Assembly: GCA_008360975.2 (NCBI GenBank)
Contig: CM039211.1
Coordinates: 45,841,031-45,905,030, forward strand
From: Lichenostomus cassidix
Taxonomy: Eukaryota; Chordata; Aves; Passeriformes; Meliphagidae
Direction of reading: 5' to 3'
DNA length: 64,000 nt
Positions 1 to 12,100 of the stretch are shown here, piece after piece. Every line of letters begins with the position of its first letter. The stretch's first letter is position 1. The position numbers were made by a program, and so were the translations under genes. The notes below the pieces were generated by a model, which did not search any database, was not told the origin of the DNA, and saw only the letters and a program-made list of their open reading frames with translations.

Positions 1-2080
1 TATGTAGTTTATTTCATTATGGATTTGGGGGTTTTCTGACTGAAATTTCATCTTCCTCAGAGCACACAAATCTCACTTTACATCCTTGGGATTTATTTTA
101 CTGAAAGAATTACAGAAAATATACAAACTAAGTCAATACTTATGCTCAAATCCTGAGAATCACCATCACCTTTACAGTACTATTTGGGCTATGGTGGAAA
201 CACTGAGGAGCCATCATGCCATACCAACTCCACTTAGGTTGACTGTCAGCTTCCAAGGATGGAAGCCTGTTCAGGGACATGGAAAAGGTGTCATGATTTC
301 GGCAGTTTATTATTTAACATGGATGTAGAAAAGGATGTAAGAAATGCCAGAGCTAGAAGCTTGTGAAGCAACAGAGATGCAGAGCAATACAAATCCATCA
401 CCATTTTCTTCCACTCTGCAGGTGACATAATGCATTGCAAACACTCAGGAAAGCTGCCTGAAGCTGGCTGTGTAAAGCTCCTGAATTCTAAGAATGAGTC
501 TGTGTCAAGATGGTTCTGAGAAAACACTGTAGCAAAGCTTGCAGTCAACACTGGAAACCTTAGAGCAATGGCCTGAATGTATTTCTGGTGAATTTGTATT
601 TTACAGTAGATTTGCTTTCTATCTTGTTCTTATCTTTCTTTCTGCCCCTCAAGCACTGTGGAGGAAAGTAAGGGATATTCTGTTAAAATCCTCATCTGTC
701 AGGAAAATTCCTTTGGAAAAGAATGAAAGTGGTAATTCCAGAACCAAACAGAAAGGGAAATTCAGGCCCAAGTCCTGAACAAGTTTTGTGATTTTTAGAT
801 AACAGAAAAACTGTATAAAAAAGTATGCTGTTACTTTAGACCTCTGTAGGTAAATTATGTGTGTTTCTTACAGAAATTCAAAAGTAATTACACATTTCTT
901 TGTAGAAACACGAAAAAAGAGCAATCATACCTGGTGAGCACACCAGCCTATTCCTGGTTATAGATAGATGCCTTATCCATCAAGATACAGTAAAGATCAA
1001 CGTCTTCTTGTGAACTAAAATTTTCTATCACATTTTAAAGCCAGACTCAAGATTAATCTTAGTGTTTGTTATGACAGAGAGCTTATACTTCACCAGTATG
1101 ACTGGTGAATGACAAAACAAAGACAGTATTTTTTGTTAATTGTGTGTGAATAATACTCATAATACTCATTTTAAGAGGAAAAAAGCAAAATTATAAAGCT
1201 CCGGCAAGTTTAAGATAAATACGTAATCACTTTTTCTCTACAGTTGGTAGATAGATTGCCTTTTTCTTGTGTTGAATGCTGTAATTATAAAAGCTGTTAC
1301 ATCAAAATAAGTATGTTTTCCTTCACAAGCAGTGTACTCATGTTTTTTCACAAAGTAAACTTCATACTGGCAAATCAACATCCCTCATAATTTAAAAAAA
1401 AAAGTGCAAGAGTGCTATTATGGTTACTTCTTTGCAGTGCACAGTCCCAGGGTGTAGATAGGATTTTATGGCTATCCTAATGCTATTGTTCTAAAGATTT
1501 TTTTTTTTCAGAATGGAAAAGAAAAGATGACAATAATTTAAATCCTAAAGGCCTTTAAGTATAAAAAAAATATAGCCTTTGTATGATTATCTACTACGCA
1601 GTTCATCAATCTTTCCACTTAGGAAATAAGTTTTTTTGTATAACAATAATGTATGTGTCAAAAAAATTATCAGCAAGATCAGAACTTGTCACATTATTGC
1701 CTAGCTGCATCACTGGAGTTTCTCAGAATTTTAGTGATGAAAGAACTTAATTGAAATTTATAACCTGCATATTCTCATATCCTTCCAGTTATTTGCCACA
1801 CATTACAAAGTGCACATCAATGCTAGTTTTGGAATTATCAACATACCTTTTCTTTGTGGTCCAGATTTGCCTTGTGTGACTTAAATCTACAAACTTAAGC
1901 ACCTGAAGTTAGATGGGATGAATCTGGGCTTTTGAGATCGAAACTGTTTAATCATTTCCTCCTTTTCCCTAATTCTCCAGTAATTTATTTGCCACTTTTA
2001 CTCTTTGTCTCCTGATTACACCACTCTTATAACCTCCCCTGACATTTTCAATGCACAGTTTTGCTTTCAGTAGTTTCACA
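1..2080. other. AT-rich unique DNA, no gene recognised
   Basis: No convincing coding exon, RNA gene or interspersed repeat is visible here. Open frames reach only about 86 codons, overlap on opposite strands, and resemble no family I know. Short A and T runs (for example near 1391-1402 and 1499-1508) are the only low-complexity features. It could be intergenic or intronic; the sequence does not decide. Confidence 0.6.
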
Positions 2081-2886
2081 GTTTCTTGAAGTTGTAGGGT
2101 CCGGAGGGGTCCGGCCGCCTCAGTCCCAATGGCTTCCGGGGCTTCGGGAGACCTCGGGGGCCTCACCTGGCCCAAGCTCTCAGCCCTCCCGGCTGTTCAG
2201 CTCTGTCCCAGAGGCGGCTACGGTCAGCCTCAGTGTTCCCAGGCTCGCTCCTTGGAGCGGCAGGGACCACGCGGCGGAGGCGGGTGCCTGCCGGGCAGGA
2301 ACGCCGTGGAGTCGCTGGTCGCTTCCCGTGATAAAGAAAGTGCGACGAGTTGAGAGTCACCAGTGTGCAGTTTATTCAGGAGAAGCGGCGCGGGGGAGGC
2401 ACACTGGGGGCTCTCGGGTGGGGCGGTCCACGCAGCTGCCGGGCGCAGAACCCGGCGGGGCTGGGGTCGCGGCCACACCACACCGAGAGAACAAAGGGAG
2501 GGGGTTTTTAGGGGGAAATACGGGGTTTCCCGGGGAGGAACAGCAGGGGCGGAGCCAACGGGGCTCCGGGACAACATGAGGGACAAGCGGGGGAGCAAAT
2601 GAAATATAACTAGGGAGGGGATTACAAGCAACTCATGGGGAAAGCCCGGCAACAGAACATTCTAGTGAGGGCAAGCAGCAGGGGCGGTGCTAGGGGCGGG
2701 GAAGCGAACTTTAAACCAATAAACTTAGGAAAAACTTTCCAGGGGAGGGAGAGAGCGGTTTACGGCCCGGCCTCCTCCGAGTCCCAGGCGATGGCATCCT
2801 CGGCAGCGTCCCCGTGGATTACGCCGACCGCCGGCCTCGGGGACTCGGGATCTGCAGCATCGGGCCGCCGCACCCCCACAGTTTCT
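2081..2886 (-). mobile_element. Solo LTR, ERVK-like, with 6-bp TSD
   Basis: This GC- and CpG-rich block stands out sharply from AT-rich flanks. Read on the minus strand, the LTR (2087-2880, 794 bp) begins TGTGGGGGTG and ends CTACAACTTCA, giving the canonical TG...CA ends. It is bracketed by a perfect direct repeat GTTTCT at 2081-2086 and 2881-2886. A 6-bp TSD is typical of betaretrovirus-like (ERVK) integrations. A minus-strand AATAAA lies at 2371-2376, followed by a sequence that looks like an R/U5 junction, and supports the minus orientation. A plus-strand AATAAA near 2719 leaves some doubt. No PBS, polypurine tract or internal region is attached, so this is a solo LTR left by LTR-LTR recombination. 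Moving the 3' edge to CCCTACA would give a better terminal inverted repeat (TGTRGGG) but would lose the clean TSD. Confidence 0.8.
2371..2376 (-). promoter_or_regulatory. Candidate polyadenylation signal of the solo LTR
   Basis: The plus strand reads tttatt, which is AATAAA on the minus strand. It is followed on that strand by a GT-containing stretch, as expected at the end of R. It serves mainly to orient the LTR; whether it still works is unknown. Confidence 0.5.
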
Positions 2887-5800
2887 CAAGTCTTGGAAGG
2901 TTCCTAACGAACAAGGAAAGTACAATTTTCATTATTCAAAAATTATTTTTCATCATTTGAAACAATCATATAATCTTAGATTAGTAATTTTACTCAAAAT
3001 CTGAGCAATTTAAAAGCAGTTCAGCTTCAACATTGAAGAATTTGAAAGGTGTATTTCAGAGCTGCCAATGCCCCACCAGTTTAAGTGAATTTTCACCCTG
3101 GTTTTGGTAATTTGAAACCACTGTGGCCCTAGTCTCCAGCATTCCTGGCGAGTATTTCACACACTACACTATTCTGCTATGGTTTGTTCTGTTTCTTCTA
3201 CCAGACTTTCCCTAAGCAGCAGTTAAGCATTTATTAGGATTGAAATTTTTGTTTCTAGTTTCTATGTGGCAATCATCACAACAAATGAGAAAGTCTCACT
3301 TTCCTCTATTTCCCTTAGGAGAGAAAATATGAGTAACACAACATGTCAAAATGTCACAACTATGGGTAGTTCTGCTTTAATGTCAAGCTTGAGATCCTTC
3401 CTAGCATACATCATGTCAGTAGAGTTACGGTTTACATAAATACTTTCTTAATTGTACCTGTGGATGTCAATATTCCAAAACTATTTGTTAATCCTCAAAA
3501 ATAAGATTGTTTAGTGCCTGAACTTTGCAGAACCGACTATTCTAATAATCTCTTAATAATCTCTAATAATGCTCTTAATTCCATCTCATGAATCATGTTA
3601 TATTATGCAACTTTCTAATTCTCCATCTTGTCAAAGGAAAATGAATCATCTAGCATTTGTTTTTCAATATATTCAGCAAAATGTACAGTGAGATTGTAGA
3701 CAAGACAATATTTACTCCTTTTAAATTGTAAGACTAAAAATATTAAAATAATATTTTTTAATGTAAATTAATTACCTCAAGAGAAAAATTCTAAATAACA
3801 TAAGTCAAACTTTGTATCCTTCTAGCTTTGTGTAAAAACCTTGAATCCATCTGGCTTTGCTATTTATATTTTTATTATTGTTATTTATTAACTGATTGTA
3901 ACCATAACTTGTCTTCAAGAAATACTGGCATGTAGACACAAATGTAGCTGCATGAAAGGTTATGAAAGCTTTACATGGAAGCATTCTATCAAGAGAGCTA
4001 AAAAGTCCTTTATAATGTGAAAGGTTTCTGGAGTCTATTGGATAACTGACATAAGTGCAGCACTTATACATGAAATACTCTGTGAGAATGTTTCTGGCTT
4101 TAATGGTTCCCAAGGACTATGAGCATAGCCTTCACTTAGATAAGACAATTGACTGTCTATGGACATTACATATTAACAGTTCATTTCAGAAGCCAGACAC
4201 AGCAGTACTCAAACATACTTATTTTCCACGCCTCAGGGTTTGGAAGTTGCATAAAGTTTCCTTTGAGCAGATTATTGTTGGTAATGATGTAGAATTTCTA
4301 GAATTGGATCTATCTTTAGATATCTCATTAAAAACAAGATCCTGTTCTGAGTTTATTAATCCATACTTAATGTATAACCTCTTACCTGGTTAACTGTTTA
4401 TAGAAGATATTAAAATATGGAGCAAAGGAGTTTTGAATTACAGCTTTTTACAGAAACTTAAATACATTGTTTGTAATGCAAATGCCACTACTGTCAATCT
4501 GACTTTTTTCCTAAATATGACACTCGCAAGATTTGAGCACACCTGACTGCTAATAAATGTGAAGAACACTAACAGAGGAAAATAATCTCCATCAATGTTC
4601 TTGAAATTAATGCCAATTCACTAGTGTGAAACATTTTTAAACAATTTTAGTAGACAATATGTTTAAACAGAAAACCAAAAGCAGACTTTTCTTCTAAACA
4701 ATGCAAATTAATAGGTTTACAATGTTACCTGTACTGTTAGAGTACTATATCTGTGTATTGATACATTAATAGATATCTTTATCACATATATCTAAAAGGA
4801 TACCAGAAGTTAGCTGATGATTGACTTTTGCATCAGAGTGGATATTCTGACAAATAATTATAATAGAGTGCTCATGACATGACTGATAACTATTTCCTTT
4901 TGAGTTAACGGTAAAACATATGCAGGAGGTGAAATATACAACTAAAAAAAGGCTTTAAGGGATAATCTCATTGTTTGTAGCTTACCAAAGAGCCTCTTAT
5001 ACACTAAGCCACAGACTTATACAATATACAGCAACTAACAGGCATTTCATATGTGTGTTCATGTATTTTAATAGGTGATTTCAAGAATGTCCATTGCTGG
5101 AGGATTTCTCTGGCAGGACATTGGAGTCACTGTATTATTGAAAAAATAAAAAGAATCCCACTGACCAGAGACTTGCTAAAACAGTGGAATGATTCAACCA
5201 TACCATCATCTACAAAAATAAAGTGAGCAAGATCTGGGTCAGTGAGTCATCGTGTTAAGTCTACCACATGGTCAGGCCTGATACTGGGCCATCTGCCTGG
5301 CAATAATCATTTGTTCTAAATTAAATATAATGAGGACATGATCAGATAATATTAAAACAGGCATGTTTCTTCTTCTGCCTTTAAATTATAAATTTCTGTC
5401 CCATCAGTTTTCATTATAAATTCCTTAATTTTTCATATATCTTTCTCTTCTAGTATCTACTTCTAATTATCAGTCTTCCCATTCTGATATCCTTCTGACA
5501 TTATATTAGTCCACAGTAGTTTTCTCAATTTCTTGTTAATATCTTTCTTAAATTAAGTTTGTTTCTTGTGACCTTTTTGTTTTATTACCTCCACTTGGCA
5601 AGTCTTCATAATTTAATCCTCTTGTTCTTTTCCTGTGTTGATTTTATCCTTTCTTCAATCTACATATTTAGTAATATTTGACTTCTACCACTCCTTCAAA
5701 TTTCTTGCAATATGAGAGCAAGAAAATTTTCCTTTTTTTTTTCTTGCCTCTCTTTTAAATGTCTTTATCTAATTTTATTTTACTCCTTATTTTTCAATAT

Positions 5801-8800
5801 CTCATCTGCTTTCATAGTTCTTTGTGAAGTCCTATTTGGCCAGCCCAGCTTTGTCAGTCCTTCATTAATTTCCTTCATGAGCATAAATGTCTGTGAATTC
5901 AAATAATTTTTTTTAGTAAAGTATTGCACACAACAAAGGTTTAGATATGAGGCATACAGCCATACCAGATCAATTCTTCTGTTCCAAGATAGAACCTGAT
6001 TTTCAGCTCTTCTTTTCTCTCTGTTTGGAAATCAAGGACTTCCCAGAAATTATTATTCCTGTCAGCATTTTGAGTGGCCAAAAAACTTTTTGCAGCTCTT
6101 TAGCCTTCAATGTAATAACGATACATTGCAATTTTAAGAAGCTTGAAACATAATAGGAAACATATACCAAGGAACAGAAACAGAAGATATAATTCTACAT
6201 AGCTGGATGAAATAATTCTGAACTTCTACGAAGAGTGAAATTTGCCAGAGCTTAGGGGGTTTGAGGTCTTTTTGGTTTGTGTCAACTTTTTTTATTGTGA
6301 TATCTTCAGAATCTGAATACATTAATTCATCATTGCAACAATCTCGAAAAGGTAAAATAATATTGAAAATAAATTATGATGTGAATATGAGAAAACCTTA
6401 GGAAGTACTTAGGCAATGCTAATTTGCTCTGAAAGCATGGTGATAGCTGTTGTTTTTCACATGGCAAATTAATATAGATCTTAATCCAGGAAACAAGAGA
6501 ACCAAATTTTAATACAGGGTCTGTCAGGTCATGTTGACCCAGTTAACAATACCAAGAGAAATAATCTACAAACTGGGATTACAAGTCCTGTCTCTAAATC
6601 CTACAGCGATTTCATGAGCATCATCAGTTCCTCCTTTTCTCATATTTGGCAATTTTTCATAAAACTAGAATTCCCAGCAGAAGTTTCTCACTTTAAAACT
6701 TCCTTTTAGCTTTAAAAGCTAACTGTATCTTGTAAATGTGTTCCAATTTTGAAGAAAAAATAAATAAAATCTTTCAAATCTCAGGCTATGTATGACATTA
6801 TTTCTCAGCAAAATTTTCTGTATGTGATTATGTACTGATTTGATAAAATGGTCATTATATTTTGGCATCATATTTCTTACACAGCTTGTCTCTATTAAAC
6901 AGGCATCACTACAAGAGTTTCCTTATCTTTTAGCAGCCAGGGGCTAAAAACAGCTGAATGATTCATTCAGTATCCATTAACACTATCTGAAAAGAAGAGC
7001 TACCAGTTTCACATTCCTTGTGATCAAATTTCTATTACTGTATTTTCTTTATGAGTATCTTGAACAGGTAGCTCAAAAGAAATTGTTTTCTTAAATAATT
7101 AATTCTGTAAGTATCAAAACTATCACTTTTAGAAAAAAATAACCTATAAGTTTTTTAATCACAAAAAAGAAATTAATAAATAAACACAGGTATAAGGTTA
7201 TATGTCATTTATATCAAGATGATCTCTAGAACAAATAAAAATATATTTGTATACCTGGTCAGGGGTATCACTCTATAACTCATTAATTCAAAGGACACTG
7301 AAGTCAACTAATGCTTAAGTGCCCGCAGACTTAGTAAGGTTTAACCTCAACCCTGATCCATCTTGAACTCAACTGTAATCAGTTTCATAAGGTATTGAAA
7401 AATTTTTCTCTCCTGTGTTGGTTTGGTCTCATTCCCCCTTTACAGATGTCTCATTTCTTCTCTATGTCACTTTGCCTTCATTGCAATAGTTAGCTTCCTT
7501 ATTTTGAATCTTTTTTTTTTTTTTTTAGCTAGGCTAACAGTTAGTTGTTAGCTCTGCCTGGTTTTCTTCTCCCAAGGGTTTAGCAGACCTTATCAATTTC
7601 CTTTCAGTTGTTATATTGTAGCTCTTTCTCTGTATTTCCTGTGGCAAAAATACTCCTTAACAACCTTTCCAGGCTTAGATAGGATGTATTTCTGAGTCCT
7701 GCGGTACAATTTATCTGCTTTCATACTGAGACTTTGAATTGTTAAGGACTCATGGCAGTTACTCCCTTGTGGTAGCCAATTTACACACACAGACAAATCA
7801 ATTTAAACATATTTCTTTCAAAATTATATAGAGCTTCAAATGTTATCAGTAATATTTCCTTATTCATTTTTCAGTTAGCACAAATATCTGTTCTCAAATC
7901 AGCATTTATGTTTCTCCAGAATTTAAAATATACTAAAACATTCTGTATGAGATAGCACCTTTAATGAATAAAAGCAATAATTAACATGCTGCCTGCTATT
8001 CAAAGAGCAGTTTTTTACACTTACTAACACATTTTGTGTGTGTGTTAAATTTGTTTCCCTTTTTACCTTACCTTTGCACAGTTGAAATCCCACAGAATAT
8101 ATGTTTTAGAATAGTAATCTATCACTAGAATTACATCTAGGGAAGTGAAACCATCTATGTTAATACCCTTTGTGAGTGAACAGCTGAGAGTTTGTCATGG
8201 ACAGAGCATGAGGTCTGAGAATGTGATTCTCCCTGGTTGTGTAACACGACCCTCCTGGGACCTCATATATGCTATGGTGATTTCATTCCTAAGTGCAGAA
8301 CTACTTATGGAAGCCTAACGGCACACATATTCTAGAGGTGGTTCACAAGGCAGAATATTACATTTCAGGTGATTTAGAGTTTCTGTGTCTTTATGAGCAT
8401 TTAATGTTTTCCTGTAGACACAGTAAGAATAGTTATTGTTAATTAAAAACCAAAAAAATAAAAGGTGCCGAACTGAAATGGGTCTTCCTATTCTGCTATA
8501 GTCTTAATCAGTAGTTCTTGTGTCAGACTTTCATTTTTTCATTTCTTTGTAATCAATATCTAAATTTTCATCATCTGAGACTTTAAAAAATATTTGTTCC
8601 TTCTTTTATTCAAAGGAGAAATAACTCATTATGGGAGTTTCCATCCACAAGGATTTTTTCAATCATTGTTTTAAACTGCGCCCAAGCTAACAAGAGAATG
8701 TAAGGAAGAAAACCTTGCCAATTGGCAACTGGAGTAAAACTAGATTAAAAAAAAATAATGCTTTTCCACCTTGTTGAATGGAATAAATATTTCTATGTTA

Positions 8801-10753
8801 TTCTCTGAAATTGCTTCATAACTAAGGAAAAATTAGAGGCAAAGTTAAGGTCTCCCTTGAAAAGAGAACTTCAGAGCAATGATATCACACCAATCACTAT
8901 ACTGGGAAGTCAGTAACTCATCTCCTGCTGAGATATCTATAATTATGACTAGAAGTTCTCTGCAGAGTGTGGTCAGGTGATATCCAGATGTAGACCCAGT
9001 CAAGGAAGGTAAACCAAGAGACAATCTGTAGATGAGCCACCAAAGAATCTCAGCCTGGGAGCTAGTACAGTTTTTATGTCTGTATTTCTTTTGAACTCTG
9101 ACATTTCAGAGGCTCAAGTGATGACTGCCCATGCTCTCCTGAATAAGCCAATTAATTTGCTGATTTCCAAGGTATGCCATACAATACATTCTCTTCAGTT
9201 CATCCACAGAATTTAAGGATATATTTTTGGTGACAAAAAATTTTTCTCAGGAAAAATAGGGCCCTTGAATGTATGCATCCTCTTAGCACCAGCAGAACAA
9301 AATCATTACTGAAGAGCTGAATACATAAATATTCATAACTTACTTGTATTCAAGAAACAACCTCTGTCTGAGAGATATGCAATGGTCATTTCTGTGAGAT
9401 GAAAGGTCCTGATATAAGCCAGTGCCTTCAAAGCTATGGTTCTTCAAGTGGCTCATTATGCAATTTAGGGAAGTAAGTTAGATTTGGTGGGTTTGTGAAT
9501 TAGGACTTTGGTTCTCATGAGAGAAGATCAGCTAAATTCTCAAATGATTCTGATATTCCCAGATTGAGGAATGTGAAAAACTATCCTATTCTCTATCTAC
9601 TGTGTTTACATTTAATTTGGTTTAATTAGTTGAATATCTAGAAACATCAGTTTGTGAAAATCCAAATAAAGTTGTAACAGGATATATAAATCTTACTGCA
9701 CACCAATCTCCACGTCTTAGGCTAAATTATGTGGGCTTTCCTTGAATCTTTGTACTTCCAATCTTTCACTTTTAAAATGAAAGAACGTTTGGTTGGTATT
9801 AGTCAATGAGTTGGATTTAGCAAAGCAATTTCATTGGATCTAAATTAGATGTGTGTTATTCTGAAGTTACACAACATCCTCCATTGCCCAGGAAGATATT
9901 TTACACTCTTTGCCAAAAGAGTGTAATGTGTGTCCTATCAAAACTACCTCATTGTATAATATTTCTATTTGTTTGTGTTTTTCATATAAGGCATGTAAAT
10001 TCCATTTACTCTAGAACTGGAGAACTGTGCTGAAGACTGCAGGATCCCTGGCTGAAAAATATGTAATTCATAGACCAGACATTTGGTGTAAGATATATAT
10101 CTAGTGGATTGTCTAAATAGAATTACGCATACTACAACACAAAAGGACTAGACTTGTGGTTTCTATGAAAAATGCATGAATCTTGAAAATGAGATGTAAA
10201 TATACATTCCAAATGCTAGCTACGCATCTGTGCAACTCTTAGGCCAAGAAAAGCCATGTGGAAATTAATTCAGTTAAAAAGTTAGAAAAGAAAAATCCAT
10301 GCAATTTTTTACAGCATGATTAATTTTGAAGACTCACTTCTCCCTACACAGAAATAATAGTATTTGCAGTAAGTTTTACTTTATTACCTTGACACATCTT
10401 AAAGCCATTGCCTGACATGCACTAAAGGCACTGATGGATGCTAAATAAACATGATATTAATCTCTTAAATGCATCTTCTTTTATTCTAATAGCATTATAA
10501 TCCTACTTTGTAATATAAATGCTTCTGCTTCATGGAATAGTGCTTATGTTGATAGTGATGGCTTTCAATGTGTCGAAAGTAACTTTGAGAGCAAAAGTAT
10601 TTGGAATAAATTGTACAGTTCCTAGTGAAAAGTCTCAAGTGATAAGGTAGCACTAAACTTTGGAAAGGTTTATTTTATCAAATTTTGATAGTAAATAGTT
10701 TTCTGACGTAACATCATCCAGAAATTGCTGCTTACTTTCAAAGTGCATTAGCA
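2887..10753. other. AT-rich unique DNA, no gene recognised
   Basis: A long stretch without recognisable exons, RNA genes or young repeats. The longest open frame (4055-4393, 112 codons) shows no motif I know, has no codon-bias cue, and lies opposite another open frame. A 16-17 base T run occurs near 7510-7526. Very old, unrecognisable repeat remnants cannot be excluded. Confidence 0.55.
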
Positions 10754-11130
10754 GAGTTTCATAGAATGAAGTATCTTCTGAAAGACCACTGGAGATAATT
10801 TTATCAGGTCCCTGCTCAGAGCTGGACTGGGTCTGTCAGGCCCTGTCAGGCTCAGCTCAGATGGTAGAGTATCTCCAAAAGTCTCCATTCTCTCTGTGCA
10901 ACTCTGCTACCTCTCTGTACAACTTTTTCCAGTATTCAAAAGGTTTTTCCCCAATGCCTTGCCAAAACATCCTGTGTTGCATCTTCTGCCCATTAGTACT
11001 TTCTGTGTGCTGGGCCAGAGATTGATTCCATCCTCTACACCTTCTCAACAGGTACTTGTGGGTAGCAATTCGATCTATCCCAAAAATCTTCTCTTCCCTA
11101 GGCTGCACAAACCCTGCCTTCCCAGCCTTT
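10754..11130 (-). mobile_element. CR1 LINE 3' end (degraded)
   Basis: Read on the minus strand, this follows the order of a bird CR1 3' end. A GGAAGAGAAG block is followed by AAGTACCTG, an AATGGGCAGAAGATG block, AATACTGGAAAAAGTTG, then a CAGAGAGGTAG and GGAGATACTC region. It finishes with AGCAGGGACCTG, ATCTCCAGTGGTC and a terminal ATTCTATGA at about 10761-10769. The identification is by eye from known CR1 3' ends. No target-site duplication is expected for CR1. An open minus-strand frame at 10857-11147 is a by-product and not a gene. Confidence 0.72.
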
Positions 11131-11590
11131 TCTTTTATGCATGCCAACTGCTTTGCCTGGCCTAGTATATTTGGTCTGTTGTTTTGGTCTATTTAGCCAC
11201 ATCTACTTTGTTCGTGAATGACTGGAGCCACCAGTACACTGCAAATCCAGCACTGTCCTCAGATGATAAAACAGCAGCTGGAGATGGTCCCAAGCCAAAC
11301 AGAGCCTTCCCTTTAGGCCACAACCCCAGCTCTCACCTCACAGGGTGAACTGAGGACAGTGATGACAAGACTTCCTTGACGGTGTCAGCCAAGGGATTAA
11401 CCAGGTCAAGGACTACCCAGAGACTTCAGGAAAAAGCAAGAGACAGAGACAGGGCTGGAAACATTTCTAAAGCATAGGTTCATGGGCCAGGAGCAAAGAT
11501 GGGGAAGGCAGTGGTATACCTACAACATTAGCTTAGGAAGGAACTGAAGGAACCTGTGGACCAACGGGAGAGTAGACAGCAGGTCCAAGA
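11131..11590. other. Spacer between two CR1 parts
   Basis: About 460 bp separates the CR1 3' end from the endonuclease segment of minus-strand CR1. An intact element would carry the whole reverse transcriptase (over 1 kb) here. I recognise no RT motif, so either RT was deleted or degraded, or these are two independent insertions. Confidence 0.5.
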
Positions 11591-12100
11591 AACTTGACTT
11601 TAGTCAGCTCAGAATCATCTGTATTAGTTGCTCCTATCCCATTGCCCTTCTCACAGATGTTAGGGTGGCTAAAATCTCCTGTGATACCAAGGCATAGGGT
11701 TTTGCACAGCTTCCTTCAGATCTCTGTAGTTGTTCTTCTCTTACTGATTTGGTGTCCTGTAAAGAGAGCCATTAAAATATCTGTCATGGTCACCTGCCCT
11801 CTGATTTTCCCAGTAACTACTACTCATTCTATGTTCCCAGCATTTAGTTCTCTCCCTGTGTGATGTTTGTCCTTCCTTTTCAAATTTTGTGCTTGTCCTC
11901 ACGAGAAAGCCCTCTTCCATTCATCACCGCGCTCTAGCTATGTGAGTTACCTTTGCCACATTTCTTTATTCTAAGGGAAATCATAGGAGTACACAGGTGT
12001 TAACAGATTTCTAATCCCCCTTGTCTTCCAATTCATATACATTTGCATAAGAGCATTTGAGGTGGTTCCTCTTCACCAAATAAACTATGATATCATCTGT
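11591..12100 (-). mobile_element. CR1 LINE endonuclease segment (degraded)
   Basis: Minus-strand translation at 11653-11679 gives GDFSHPNIC, followed by an EKGNG-like stretch. This matches the GDFNHPDICW motif near the C-terminal half of the CR1 ORF2 apurinic-type endonuclease. Just upstream on that strand, about 11690-11730, a frameshifted EEQLQRSEG...YALV segment fits the residues that normally precede this motif. The 5' extent toward 12100 is weak: only a GCATTTGAGGTGG-like stretch near 12053-12066 looks CR1-related. Frameshifts and substitutions make this a dead copy. Confidence 0.65.

Noticed and set aside
2061..2579. A 172-codon plus-strand frame in GC-rich DNA resembling a first exon in a CpG island.
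   Set aside because: The block is a solo LTR with a perfect TSD. GC-rich DNA has few stop codons, and several frames are open on both strands.
4055..4393. A 112-codon plus-strand frame in unique DNA.
   Set aside because: No recognisable motif, splice context or codon bias, and a similar-sized frame overlaps on the opposite strand. It is probably chance.
10857..11147. A 96-codon minus-strand frame with a charged sequence resembling a small protein.
   Set aside because: It coincides with the CR1 3' untranslated region; its codons follow the CR1 consensus order.
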